Below are positions 7,994-16,707 of a stretch of 64,000 nucleotides of DNA, in pieces. Numbering within the stretch: position 1 is the first letter of the stretch; every line of letters begins with the position of its first letter. The stretch covers positions 5,332,001 through 5,396,000 of the forward strand of contig CBDCEM010000003.1 in NCBI GenBank assembly GCA_965215825.1, in the 5' to 3' direction. A model generated the notes under the pieces. It made no database searches. It saw only the letters and a list, made by a program, of their open reading frames with translations, and was not told where the DNA came from. The position numbers were made by a program, and so were the translations under genes. This DNA is from JAWPMT01 sp965215825. GTDB taxonomy: Bacteria; Bacteroidota; Bacteroidia; Cytophagales; Cyclobacteriaceae.

Positions 7994-8932
7994 ATGTCTA
8001 CAGTAAAGATTTTCGCCGGAAATGGCACCTCCGAACTCGCCAAGAAAATTGCTCAATTCTATGGCAAGCCGTTAGGAAAATGCACTTCAAAAACCTTCAG
8101 CGACGGGGAAATTAATTTCTACTTTGATGAAAGCATTCGTGGTTGTAAGGTTTTCCTGATTCAATCTACAGTGCCTCCTGCTGAAAACATCATGGAATTG
8201 CTCCTGATGATCGACGCAGCAAAAAGGGCAAGTGCCGCATCAATAACGGTAGTAGTCCCCTATTATGGTTATGCACGGCAAGACAGAAAAGACAAACCCA
8301 GAGTAGCTATCGCTGCCAAAATGGTTGCCAACCTACTTTCCGCAGCAGGCGCCGATCGAATCATGACTTGCGATTTACACGCAGGTCAAATCCAGGGCTT
8401 CTTCGATTTCCCAGTGGACCACCTGGATGGGGCGGCGATCTTTGTTCCGTATCTGAAATCATTAAATCTGGACAATCTGATCATTGCATCTCCGGATGTA
8501 GGGGGTAGTGCCCGAGCTCGTACCTACGCCAAGTATTTTAAGGCAGATATGGTCATTTGTGATAAACATCGCAAAAGAGCCAATGAGATTGCATCCATGC
8601 AGGTAATCGGAGATGTAACAGATGCCAATGTGGTATTGGTTGATGACATGATCGACACTGCCGGTACAATTTGCAAAGCTGCTGGTATCCTAAAAGACAA
8701 AGGAGCTATTTCAGTGAGGGCGGTATGTACACATGGTGTCCTTTCCGGAAAAGCTTACGAAAACATTGAAAAATCGGTTTTAGAGGAAGTGATCATCACA
8801 GACACTATTCCGATGAATCGTAAATCAAATAAAATCAAAGTATTGACAGTGGCTGACTTGTTTGCCAAGGCAATCCAACGGATCAATAACCATGAATCCG
8901 TAAGCACGCTGTTTATCTCTGATGAGAAATAA
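7994..8932 (+). CDS. prs: Ribose-phosphate pyrophosphokinase
   Basis: The enzyme makes PRPP from ribose 5-phosphate and ATP for purine, pyrimidine, His, Trp and NAD synthesis. ATG at 7994 gives the canonical N-terminus MSTVKIFAGNGTSELAKKIA; the TTG at 7979 is not needed. The 312 residues have the family length and motifs: the ATP/metal motif CDLHAGQIQGFF, the regulatory segment YYGYARQDRKDKPR, and the PRPP-binding loop VVLVDDMIDTAGT. It is cytosolic. It sits between tRNA-Gln and rplY, which follows 23 bp after the stop, so prs and rplY are likely co-transcribed. Confidence 0.97.
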   Translation: MSTVKIFAGNGTSELAKKIAQFYGKPLGKCTSKTFSDGEINFYFDESIRGCKVFLIQSTVPPAENIMELLLMIDAAKRASAASITVVVPYYGYARQDRKDKPRVAIAAKMVANLLSAAGADRIMTCDLHAGQIQGFFDFPVDHLDGAAIFVPYLKSLNLDNLIIASPDVGGSARARTYAKYFKADMVICDKHRKRANEIASMQVIGDVTDANVVLVDDMIDTAGTICKAAGILKDKGAISVRAVCTHGVLSGKAYENIEKSVLEEVIITDTIPMNRKSNKIKVLTVADLFAKAIQRINNHESVSTLFISDEK

Positions 8933-8955
8933 CTTTTAATTTAATTTATACTATT

Positions 8956-9555
8956 ATGAAAACTGTTGAGATTATAGGGTATAACAGAGCAAATCTCGGC
9001 AAGTCAGAATCTAAGAAACTGCGAGCCGAAGGAAACGTACCTAGTGTACTTTATGGTGGAAAAGAACAAGTTCACTTCCACTCTCCAATGATTTTATTCA
9101 GAGACGTGGTTTACACGCCAGAAGCAAGGTTTGTTAACCTCAATATCGAGGGACGTAAAGCCAAGGCCATTCTGCAAGACATCCAGTTCCACCCTGTAAG
9201 TGAGGTTATTCTTCACGCGGATTTCCTGGAGCTCTTCGATGACAAGCCTGTGACAATGGAGATTCCTCTTCGAACCGTAGGTAACGCACCTGGTGTTCAA
9301 AGCGGGGGTAAATTGATCATGAAACTGACTCATGCGAAAGTCAATGCTTTACCGGCAAACATGCCTGAATTCATTGAAGTAGACATCTCCAAATTACAAC
9401 TCGGAAAAACCGTCAAAATCGGGGAATTGGAATCTGGGGATTATAGCATTCTGAACAGTGACCTGGTGACCATCTGCTCAGTTGAGGTACCTAGAGCCAT
9501 GCGTGGCAAATCAGGTGACGAAGAAGGAGAAGAGGAAGAAGAGACTGCAGAATAA
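8956..9555 (+). CDS. rplY: 50S ribosomal protein L25/general stress protein Ctc
   Basis: The 199-residue product has the long (CTC/TL5) form of L25. An N-terminal 5S-rRNA-binding beta barrel (about 1-93; NLGKSESKKLRAEGNVPSVLYG) is joined to a C-terminal TL5 domain (about 95-180; PLRTVGNAPGVQSGGKL). A very acidic tail (EEGEEEEE) follows. It binds 5S rRNA on the large subunit. It lies between prs and pth as in many Bacteroidota and is followed at once by a strong terminator (9578-9607). Confidence 0.96.
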   Translation: MKTVEIIGYNRANLGKSESKKLRAEGNVPSVLYGGKEQVHFHSPMILFRDVVYTPEARFVNLNIEGRKAKAILQDIQFHPVSEVILHADFLELFDDKPVTMEIPLRTVGNAPGVQSGGKLIMKLTHAKVNALPANMPEFIEVDISKLQLGKTVKIGELESGDYSILNSDLVTICSVEVPRAMRGKSGDEEGEEEEETAE

Positions 9556-9577
9556 GTCACTAATAAATTTTGATATT

Positions 9578-9607
9578 AAAAGTCCCGTTTCGACGGGACT
9601 TTTTTAT
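9578..9607 (+). terminator. Rho-independent terminator after rplY
   Basis: An 8-bp perfect stem AGTCCCGT (9581-9588) / ACGGGACT (9593-9600) with a stable TTCG tetraloop is preceded by an A tract and followed by six T. It ends the prs-rplY unit. Confidence 0.9.
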
Positions 9608-9632
9608 TTTGAGCCCATCATAACGAACGACC

Positions 9633-10193
9633 GTGAAATACTTAATTGCCGGACTTGGTAACATAGGTGCTGAATACGAACTCAGCAGGCACAATATCGG
9701 CTTCCTCGTACTCGACCGATTGGCCGATGAGCAAGGAGCGAAATTTGAACAGGAAAAACTCTGCTTCAAAGCGGAAGTGAAGCACAAAGGAAGAACACTT
9801 CACCTGATCAAACCTACCACCTATATGAACCTGAGCGGCAAGGCAGTCAATTATTGGATGAAGGAACTGAAAGTCCCGAAAGAGAACCTGTTGGTCATTA
9901 CAGACGATATAGCATTGCCTTTTGGGAAACTCAGGATGAGGAAGAAAGGATCAGCCGGCGGTCACAACGGGCTAAAAAACATTGAAAGCCTTATTGGTGG
10001 CCAGGATTATCCTCGATTGCGATTTGGTGTAGGTGATGACTTCCATTCGGGACATCAGGCAGATTATGTTTTGAGCAACTTTTCAAATCAGGAAATGAAA
10101 GACCTGATCACGAACATGGATCGGGCCATTGATGCCACACTTGCCTTTGCCGCCATTGGAATTGAACGAGCAATGAACTCTCACAATGGCTGA
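9633..10193 (+). CDS. pth: Peptidyl-tRNA hydrolase
   Basis: The enzyme releases tRNA from peptidyl-tRNA that has dropped off the ribosome. The 186-residue sequence has the usual length and all key residues: Asn10 (GLGN), His20 (SRHNIGF), Asn66 (TTYMNLSG), Asp91-92 (VITDDIALPFGKLR) and Asn112 (GGHNGLKNIESL). The start is GTG at 9633, which gives the canonical MKYLIAGLGN. The terminator before it indicates its own promoter. The stop overlaps the next gene, an acetyltransferase, by 8 bases, so pth, the acetyltransferase and the flavoprotein form an operon. Confidence 0.96.
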   Translation: MKYLIAGLGNIGAEYELSRHNIGFLVLDRLADEQGAKFEQEKLCFKAEVKHKGRTLHLIKPTTYMNLSGKAVNYWMKELKVPKENLLVITDDIALPFGKLRMRKKGSAGGHNGLKNIESLIGGQDYPRLRFGVGDDFHSGHQADYVLSNFSNQEMKDLITNMDRAIDATLAFAAIGIERAMNSHNG

Positions 10194-10722
10194 TTACCTG
10201 GTTCAAACAATGAGAGTTGGCTTAAGAGCCTGGACCATGGAAGACTTAGCTCCCATGAGTCGTATCAATGCAGATGCGCGGGTCATGGAGTATTTCCCGG
10301 AAACAAGAACCACAGAAGAAACCAAATCTTTTATCGAAAGCCAACAGCGTGCTCAGGAGGCGGAAGGTTATTGCTTCTTTGCTGCGGATGACCTTCAAAG
10401 ACGAAGTTTGATTGGATTTATTGGCATTTTGAACTTCAAATTCAACGTATTCTTCAGTCCCGGAGTAGAAATTGGATGGAGACTTGGGTATGAGCATTGG
10501 GGAAAGGGGTATGCCACAGAAGGAGCAAACGCCGCACTGAAATTCGCCTTCGAACAGAAACATATTCCCGAGATATGGTCTTTCACTACGATAGGTAATC
10601 AACGTTCAGAGAACGTTATGAAAAAAATTGGCATGACCAAAGTTGGAGAGTTCCAACATCCAAAGGTTCCGGAAGGCAATCAATTGAAGCCACATGTCCT
10701 TTATCGCATATCTAAACCATGA
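10186..10722 (+). CDS. GNAT-family N-acetyltransferase (RimJ/RimL-like)
   Basis: The 178-residue protein fits the GNAT acetyltransferase_3 fold. The N-terminal strand is LRAWTMEDLAPMSRIN, followed by EIGWRLGYEHWGKGYATEGANAAL, which here covers strand 4 and the acetyl-CoA-binding loop (GKGYATE), and then the NQRSENVMKKIGM helix typical of RimL/RimJ relatives. Substrate (protein N-terminus, amino acid or small molecule) cannot be told from sequence. It overlaps pth by 8 bases and the next gene by 4, so it is translationally coupled in the middle of a three-gene operon. Confidence 0.88.
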   Translation: MADYLVQTMRVGLRAWTMEDLAPMSRINADARVMEYFPETRTTEETKSFIESQQRAQEAEGYCFFAADDLQRRSLIGFIGILNFKFNVFFSPGVEIGWRLGYEHWGKGYATEGANAALKFAFEQKHIPEIWSFTTIGNQRSENVMKKIGMTKVGEFQHPKVPEGNQLKPHVLYRISKP

Positions 10723-11933
10723 AGATTGGGATTATTGGGGGTGGGGCAGCCGGTTTTTTCTCTGCTATCAACGTTGCTGAAAAATTACCAGACGCTCACA
10801 TTACCTTATTGGAAAAGTCGAGCAAAGTACTGGCCAAGGTAAAAGTTTCCGGTGGCGGGCGGTGCAATGTCACGAATGGTCGGCAGAAGCCGGCAGAATT
10901 AACACCTTTTTACCCGAGGGGAGGCAAAAAATTATATAAACCCTTTCAGCATTTTGGGACTCTAGAAATGCGGCAATGGCTCCTGAAGCGAGACGTAGCT
11001 ACTAAAGAAGAAGAGGACCAGCGTGTTTTTCCGGCCAGCAACACTTCGCAGACCATCATCGATTGCTTTTTACGTTTGTCAAAACAGCACGATGTAACCA
11101 TTAAAATGGGCTTTGGAGTTACAAAAATCGAACGAATCGATAAGTCCTGGCACGTCTTTTCACATGATCAGCAGCTTTCTTTTGACCGATTAGTTGTTGC
11201 ATCCGGTGCTTCAGAGCAAATGTGGCATGTACTCGAAAACCTGGGTTTACAAACCGAAAAAAGAGTTCCTTCTTTATTCACGTTTAACATCAAAGATCAA
11301 AGGCTCAATGAATTACAGGGCCTTTCATTCCCAGAAGCTACCCTAAAGATCACTTCAACCAAACTTCAGGAATCAGGACCTTTACTCATCACACATTGGG
11401 GATTGAGCGGACCTGCTGTTCTTAAATTATCTGCCTGGGGAGCTGAACTGCTTCAAGAGCGAAAATATTCCTTTGAGCTGATCGCCAATTTGGTGAATCA
11501 ACCTTCAGAGGAATTCAGATCCTGGATAAAAGAACAACAGGTATCTCATGGCAACCGGCAAATAGGCAACCTACAAGTGGACAATTGCCCAAATCGTTAT
11601 TACAATCGTCTTCTCGAAATGTGTGAAATTCCCTCAACGAAAAAACTCTCAGAGCTGAGTAAAAAAGACGTCAATAAGATTACAGAAGAATTGACTCAGG
11701 CCCGATTTAGCGTAAAAGGAAAAAGCACATTCAAAGAAGAATTTGTCACCTGTGGTGGTGTAGCACTAAATGAAATCGAACTGGCTACCATGCAAGCCAA
11801 ACGATTTCCGGGACTCTACCTCGCAGGAGAAGTTCTGAATATCGATGCATTGACGGGGGGATTCAATTTTCAAGCATGCTGGACGGGCGGTTGGCAGATA
11901 TCAGAACACATGCAAGCGGAACAAGCCAAATAA
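10719..11933 (+). CDS. HI0933-family FAD-dependent oxidoreductase (BaiN-like)
   Basis: This 404-residue flavoprotein has an N-terminal FAD-binding Rossmann motif (GIIGGGAAGFFSAINVA), the family hallmark GGGRCNVTNG near residue 47, and a C-terminal FAD-contacting segment (GLYLAGEVLNIDALTGGFN). These define the HI0933/YhiN/BaiN family, whose physiological substrate is mostly unknown. The length is normal. ATG at 10719 overlaps the acetyltransferase stop (ATGA). The protein should be cytosolic. No terminator is obvious; the next 130 bp before the convergent lipoprotein show no gene. Confidence 0.92.
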   Translation: MKIGIIGGGAAGFFSAINVAEKLPDAHITLLEKSSKVLAKVKVSGGGRCNVTNGRQKPAELTPFYPRGGKKLYKPFQHFGTLEMRQWLLKRDVATKEEEDQRVFPASNTSQTIIDCFLRLSKQHDVTIKMGFGVTKIERIDKSWHVFSHDQQLSFDRLVVASGASEQMWHVLENLGLQTEKRVPSLFTFNIKDQRLNELQGLSFPEATLKITSTKLQESGPLLITHWGLSGPAVLKLSAWGAELLQERKYSFELIANLVNQPSEEFRSWIKEQQVSHGNRQIGNLQVDNCPNRYYNRLLEMCEIPSTKKLSELSKKDVNKITEELTQARFSVKGKSTFKEEFVTCGGVALNEIELATMQAKRFPGLYLAGEVLNIDALTGGFNFQACWTGGWQISEHMQAEQAK

Positions 11934-12065
11934 CTAAAGGAGTCGAGACAACTTAATCCAAATCAAATCCATCAGGAAAGCTGCTGATGTCTCATCATTG
12001 TATATCGAAACGAGGTAATCCAGACTAACCAATGTAATCCAGATTACCTTTGAATGACGGATTTG

Positions 12066-12959
12066 TTATTCCAATAACCCCTCGAAAACGTAAGCTCCAT
12101 TTGGTATCTCAAAATAAGCACGTTCAGTACCAGGCCGGAATTCCAAATCAGAGAGTGTGATATCAGTTACATATTTTCCAATAGAACCATCTGCTTCCCA
12201 CATGAATGTGCGGTGCTTTTGAGGGAATGTAATTCCGGAAATTCTCTGCTCACCTTCATAGGTCATGATCTTTTCCTGTGTATGGCCACCGTCGGGAAAA
12301 TACCCTGGGTAGGAAACCACATATCTGATCGCAGCTAATCGGAAGGTTTCCTGATCCAGGTAAAGCACATAAAAATCATCTGGGGCATCCCCTACTCCTT
12401 TTCCAAAAGTCACGCGAACGATATGGTAAGTTTCACCATCATATTCCACTGGCTCCTCCAGGGCGAGATTCACTCCTTCATCTGCAAACAGAAAAGGCAT
12501 TCCTGCAAAATAATAAGGTGTCAGGGCCCAAAATCTGGTGTTATATGGAATAGTGGCTGTATCCGGAGCATACCACGCCTGCTCCCCATCCCATCCATAT
12601 TCCACAGAAGTATTTTCAACTCGTTGGTGACGTGTGATGGACCTCCAATAGTCTGCAGTTTCGTAAGTATCACGATACTGACCTGTACCAGGTTTTGGTC
12701 GGTAATTGAATCGGAAATAGAGCGGACCATTGTTCCACCAATTGGTCAGTCCTCCGTGAAATTCTATCGCGTTCCATACCAATTTTCCGGCTTCAGAGCT
12801 TTTAAGTCTCTCCTCAGAAGCTTTGACCCGTGTTGCCACCCAATCCGTTTTTGGTCTGGCTTTGGTGTAAGGCTCTTCTTGCTTAGGCGAGTTCGACTTT
12901 TCAGAGGTTCCGCATGCGGTCGCTACCAAAGCGAGAGAAATAAGGATCAGGTTTTTCAT
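12066..12959 (-). CDS. Outer-membrane-type lipoprotein, DUF6503-like
   Basis: The 297-residue product begins MKNLILISLALVATACGTS, a lipoprotein signal with Cys16 in the lipobox ATAC. A charged Ser/Lys/Glu-rich linker follows. The body begins KLVWNAIEFHGGLTNW and continues with long amphipathic strands (LYFRFNYRPKP, YHIVRVTFGKG, PDDFYVLYLDQETFRLAAIRYVV, LSDLEFRP). This resembles the LolA-like strand pattern of DUF6503-type Bacteroidota lipoproteins; the family name is from memory and is tentative. It follows metG on the same strand after a 90-bp gap. Confidence 0.75.
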   Translation of the reverse strand: MKNLILISLALVATACGTSEKSNSPKQEEPYTKARPKTDWVATRVKASEERLKSSEAGKLVWNAIEFHGGLTNWWNNGPLYFRFNYRPKPGTGQYRDTYETADYWRSITRHQRVENTSVEYGWDGEQAWYAPDTATIPYNTRFWALTPYYFAGMPFLFADEGVNLALEEPVEYDGETYHIVRVTFGKGVGDAPDDFYVLYLDQETFRLAAIRYVVSYPGYFPDGGHTQEKIMTYEGEQRISGITFPQKHRTFMWEADGSIGKYVTDITLSDLEFRPGTERAYFEIPNGAYVFEGLLE

Positions 12960-13049
12960 GTATCTACTGTTTAGTGGCTTAACCCCAATGGATCAAAACC
13001 AGTTTCAGATATGTTTTGTGAATCAAACAAATGTCGCAAAAGCAACAGC

Positions 13050-15104
13050 TTAGCTGATTCCTGCTCCGTTCTCCGCAGTATCATCAGGAGATACAGCTTT
13101 AAGCGTCCCATCTTCATTCTCCGCAAAAAGTAACATTCCCTGCGACTCTACGCCCATGATCTTTCTGGGAGCCAGATTTACCAAGACAGTCACTTTTTTA
13201 CCGATCATTTCTTCTGGAGTGAAGTGCTTGGCTACTCCACTCAATATAGTACGCTGATCAATTCCCGTATCCACCTTGAACTTGAGGAGTTTATTGGACT
13301 TGGCCACTTTCTCTGCTTCCAGTATCTCACCTACCCTAATGTCCATTTTCATGAAATCATCGTAATTGATTCCTTCCTTCTCAGGAGCTACCGTTACTCC
13401 AGCAGCTTCCTTTTCATTTTGTGCTTTGGTATCCATAAGCTTTTGAACTTGTTTTTCAACAACTGAATCTTCGATTTTTTCAAATAATAGCTGAGCTTTC
13501 TCGATGGACTGGCCTGTTGCAAGTAGATCAGGCCTCCCCGCGTCGTTCCATGTAAGTTCATCAACGCCTAGCATACTTCTAATTTTAAAAGCTGTTTCAG
13601 GTAAGAACGGCTCCGCAACGATGGATAAATTAGCAACAATCTGAAGCGCCACATGCATGATTGTATTGACACGGGTCTCATCGGTTTTGATGAGTTTCCA
13701 GGGCTCTGTATCCGCAAGGTATTTATTGCCAGCACGCGCAACTTCCATCATCAAAGCGAGTGCTTCCCGAAAACGAAATGCATCCAGGCTCCCTCCTATT
13801 TTGGCAGGGTAACCTTTTACTGCTTCCAAAACACCAGAATCAATGGGTTGAATTTCTCCCAGGGCCGGCACTTTGCCATCATAATATTTATGTGTCAGTA
13901 CAATAGCTCGATTGACAAAATTCCCCAGAATGGCAACCAATTCGCTATTATTTCTGGATTGATAGTCTTTCCAGGTAAAATCGTTATCCTTCGTTTCTGG
14001 CGCATTGGCAGTAAGAACATATCGAAGTACATCTTGTTTATCCGGAAACTCTTCCAGGTATTCGTGCAACCAAACGGCCCAGTTTCTGGATGTTGAAATT
14101 TTATTGCTTTCTAAGTTGAGGAACTCATTGGCCGGCACATTTTCAGGCAAAATATAACTACCCTGTGCTTTTAAAATCGCGGGGAAGATGATACAATGGA
14201 AGACGATATTGTCCTTCCCAATAAAATGCAACAACCTCGTATTCTCATCTTTCCAGTAATCTTCCCAGTTTTTTCCTTTGTCATCTGCCCATTCTTTGGT
14301 TGCAGAGATATAACCAATGGGAGCATCGAACCACACATATAGCACTTTTCCTTCAGCACCTGCAACGGGTACAGGAATTCCCCAGTCCAGATCTCGCGTC
14401 ATTGGTCTGGGACGCAAACCACCATCAATCCAACTTTTGCATTGTCCGTAAACATTGGATTTCCATTCTTTATGTCCTTCAAGTATCCATTCTTTTAACC
14501 ACGTTTCATATTGATCCAAAGGAAAAGACCAGTGTTTTGTGGGTTTCTTCACAGGTGAATCACCACTCAGCATGGACTTGGGATTGATCAATTCATTGGG
14601 ACTCAGTGTAGATCCACAATTTTCGCACTGATCGCCATATGCCTCGGGAAAACTACAAGTGGGACAAGTACCTTTTATATATCGATCCGCCAGGAATTGC
14701 TGTGCGGTCTCATCGAAAAATTGTTCGGATGCTTCTTCTACAAAAGTTCCTTTTTCATAAAGCTCCTTAAAAAAAGCTCCGGCTGTTTCGTGGTGGATTT
14801 TAGAAGACGTCCGCGAATAAATATCAAATGATATTCCGAACGCGTCAAAAGAACTTTTGATTTGCTCGTGGTACCTATCCACTACCTCCTGAGGTGTTAT
14901 TCCTTCCTTTCTCGCTCTTAGGGTAATGGCAACACCGTGCTCATCAGAGCCACAAACGAATGCAACATCTTCGCCCTTCAACCTGAGGTATCGTACGTAA
15001 GTATCTGCTGGCACATAAACTCCTGCCATATGGCCAATATGAATGGGGCCGTTGGCATAAGGCAAGGCTGCCGTAATGGTATGCTTTTTGAAGTCTGTTT
15101 TCAT
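13050..15104 (-). CDS. metG: Methionyl-tRNA synthetase
   Basis: The enzyme charges tRNA-Met. The start at 15104 (MKTDFKKHTITAALPYANG) is canonical; the longer frame to 15143 adds a non-homologous leader. The HIGH motif is at residues 22-25. A zinc-binding insert carries CPTC and CENC. The KMSKS loop appears as KISTS near residue 335, as in many synthetases of this type. After the anticodon-binding helices, a C-terminal Trbp111/EMAP-II-like tRNA-binding domain (about 580-684; FMKMDIRVGEILEAEKV, SGVAKHFTPEEMIGKKVTVLVNLAPRKIMG) completes the 684 residues. It is cytosolic. Confidence 0.97.
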   Translation of the reverse strand: MKTDFKKHTITAALPYANGPIHIGHMAGVYVPADTYVRYLRLKGEDVAFVCGSDEHGVAITLRARKEGITPQEVVDRYHEQIKSSFDAFGISFDIYSRTSSKIHHETAGAFFKELYEKGTFVEEASEQFFDETAQQFLADRYIKGTCPTCSFPEAYGDQCENCGSTLSPNELINPKSMLSGDSPVKKPTKHWSFPLDQYETWLKEWILEGHKEWKSNVYGQCKSWIDGGLRPRPMTRDLDWGIPVPVAGAEGKVLYVWFDAPIGYISATKEWADDKGKNWEDYWKDENTRLLHFIGKDNIVFHCIIFPAILKAQGSYILPENVPANEFLNLESNKISTSRNWAVWLHEYLEEFPDKQDVLRYVLTANAPETKDNDFTWKDYQSRNNSELVAILGNFVNRAIVLTHKYYDGKVPALGEIQPIDSGVLEAVKGYPAKIGGSLDAFRFREALALMMEVARAGNKYLADTEPWKLIKTDETRVNTIMHVALQIVANLSIVAEPFLPETAFKIRSMLGVDELTWNDAGRPDLLATGQSIEKAQLLFEKIEDSVVEKQVQKLMDTKAQNEKEAAGVTVAPEKEGINYDDFMKMDIRVGEILEAEKVAKSNKLLKFKVDTGIDQRTILSGVAKHFTPEEMIGKKVTVLVNLAPRKIMGVESQGMLLFAENEDGTLKAVSPDDTAENGAGIS

Positions 15105-15216
15105 TGAAATTGCAAATGAGGTCGCAAATATAGAATGAACCAAGTCTCCATAGTTAAAATTCGTTGAAACCGATTATAGATGGGCGACATCATAATTACC
15201 GTATATTGTAATCGTC

Positions 15217-15942
15217 ATGAAACAATTATCTGAGTTATTACCCATATTCTGCTTGTTTTTGTTAATCACTTCTTGTTCTTCGGACGAGGAAGTGTCACCC
15301 ATCAATTCAGAGTTTGAAGGTCTTTCAGATTATGAAATTGAGGTAGTTACTTATTTCAGGTCCATTGCCCTTGGATTCGAATTTGGAGATGCGTCACAAA
15401 TCACACGGAAGTGGATCGAGCCCATGCGAATTTTCGTCGGTGGAGAACCCACGGAGGCCCACTTAACCGAACTTGATAACATAATCCAAGAGATCAACGA
15501 TTTAGCAACTGATAATTTTGAAATGTCAATTGTCGAGGACACGCTTCAATCCAACTACTACTTATTCATAGGTTCCTATCGGGAATATCAACTAATATTC
15601 CCTTCGCGTTCAGATCTGATTAACAGCAACTGGGGGCTTTTCAGTATTTGGTGGGATAACAATCAAAACTTAAATAGAGGACAGATGTATGTTGATACAG
15701 AACGCCCAAACGCCAGGGCACAGCTTCATCTCTTACGAGAGGAGCTCACACAATCCATTGGATTAGCCAGGGATTCAGGAAGATATCCCGATAGTATTTT
15801 CCAACAAGAATGGACCACTGTAACGCAATATGCGGAGATTGATAGGGACTTGATCCGGATTCTCTATCATCCCAGCATGACATCCGGTCATAATAGGGCA
15901 AGTGTACTACCTGTATTGAGAGGCATTTTTGAAGACGACTGA
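15217..15942 (+). CDS. DUF2927-like lipoprotein
   Basis: The 241-residue product begins MKQLSELLPIFCLFLLITSC, a lipoprotein signal with Cys20, followed by an acidic tether (SSDEEVSP). A soluble domain runs to the end. Its last third (LREELTQSIGLARDSGRYPDSIFQQEW ... IDRDLIRILYHPSMTSG, read in pieces) has the conserved Glu-Glu-Leu-Gln-Gly-Leu and SIF/LYHP features I associate with DUF2927, a family sometimes compared with metallopeptidases but without a proven activity. No HExxH motif is present. It starts 112 bp upstream-divergent of metG and converges with the EF-hand gene. Confidence 0.72.
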   Translation: MKQLSELLPIFCLFLLITSCSSDEEVSPINSEFEGLSDYEIEVVTYFRSIALGFEFGDASQITRKWIEPMRIFVGGEPTEAHLTELDNIIQEINDLATDNFEMSIVEDTLQSNYYLFIGSYREYQLIFPSRSDLINSNWGLFSIWWDNNQNLNRGQMYVDTERPNARAQLHLLREELTQSIGLARDSGRYPDSIFQQEWTTVTQYAEIDRDLIRILYHPSMTSGHNRASVLPVLRGIFEDD

Positions 15943-15961
15943 ATTTTGAACCCGTGGATAA

Positions 15962-16528
15962 TTACCACATCGCACCATCCCAAAAACCAAAAAGCCAGTT
16001 ACCTGGAGCATCTTTATCGTTGCTTCGATAAAATTCCCTTACGGCACTAAGGAGTTCCTCACGACTGATCATGTCGTCCTTGTTCAGGTCAATTTTGGTA
16101 AAGCTCTTGGCGGAGTAACGAATCTCAATTCGATAAGCCATGAATAAATCAATGTACTCGTCCAGAGAAATGAAGCCATCTCCATTCGCATCGAATACAT
16201 CGAAAATATCTTTCACAAACTGGTTGACGTGCTTTTCATATAATTCGTCACTGCCGTTAACAATTCCTTTATCCGCAAATTCCAGCCATTCTTGCAAACT
16301 GGCACTTTCTTCGATCTCCTGATTGATAAACTGGCGAAAACTCACCCATAGGTTTTCGCATTTGGAGATGTACTCGTTGTATCGATCAGATCCGGGTTTG
16401 AATCCCCAAAGGATACAAAGATTTTCGCCTATGGCAGTAAAATCATCCTTTTCGATGAGCTTATTGCTATCAAAATCAAGTACGTTAAAGTAATGGGTAA
16501 GCTTATTCTCTTGTATCTCAGTTAACAT
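15962..16528 (-). CDS. EF-hand calcium-binding protein, calerythrin-like
   Basis: Starting at 16528 gives 188 residues (MLTEIQENKLTHYF), the size of calerythrin-type sarcoplasmic calcium-binding proteins; the frame stays open to 16690 but would overlap the divergent cinA start region. Three canonical 12-residue loops are visible: Asp18-Asp29 (DFDSNKLIEKDD), Asp113-Glu124 (DANGDGFISLDE) and Asp147-Glu158 (DLNKDDMISREE). A degenerate fourth hand lies between the first two. The end, APGNWLFG, is typical of bacterial calerythrins. It has no signal peptide, so it is probably a cytosolic calcium buffer or sensor. Confidence 0.88.
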   Translation of the reverse strand: MLTEIQENKLTHYFNVLDFDSNKLIEKDDFTAIGENLCILWGFKPGSDRYNEYISKCENLWVSFRQFINQEIEESASLQEWLEFADKGIVNGSDELYEKHVNQFVKDIFDVFDANGDGFISLDEYIDLFMAYRIEIRYSAKSFTKIDLNKDDMISREELLSAVREFYRSNDKDAPGNWLFGFWDGAMW

Positions 16529-16707
16529 GTCAGCGATCTTGGAATCGTGAAACCATGCGCAAGATAACCAATATTGGTAACACATTTCCACTTCAAAGGG
16601 TATGCAATTAAGCTCGATAAAAATTGAAATATGGAAACTACTGTATTCAGCAATTGGTTTATTGTTTGATTTGCATCTCGCGACTATCAAAATTCTTCAA
16701 TATTCTT

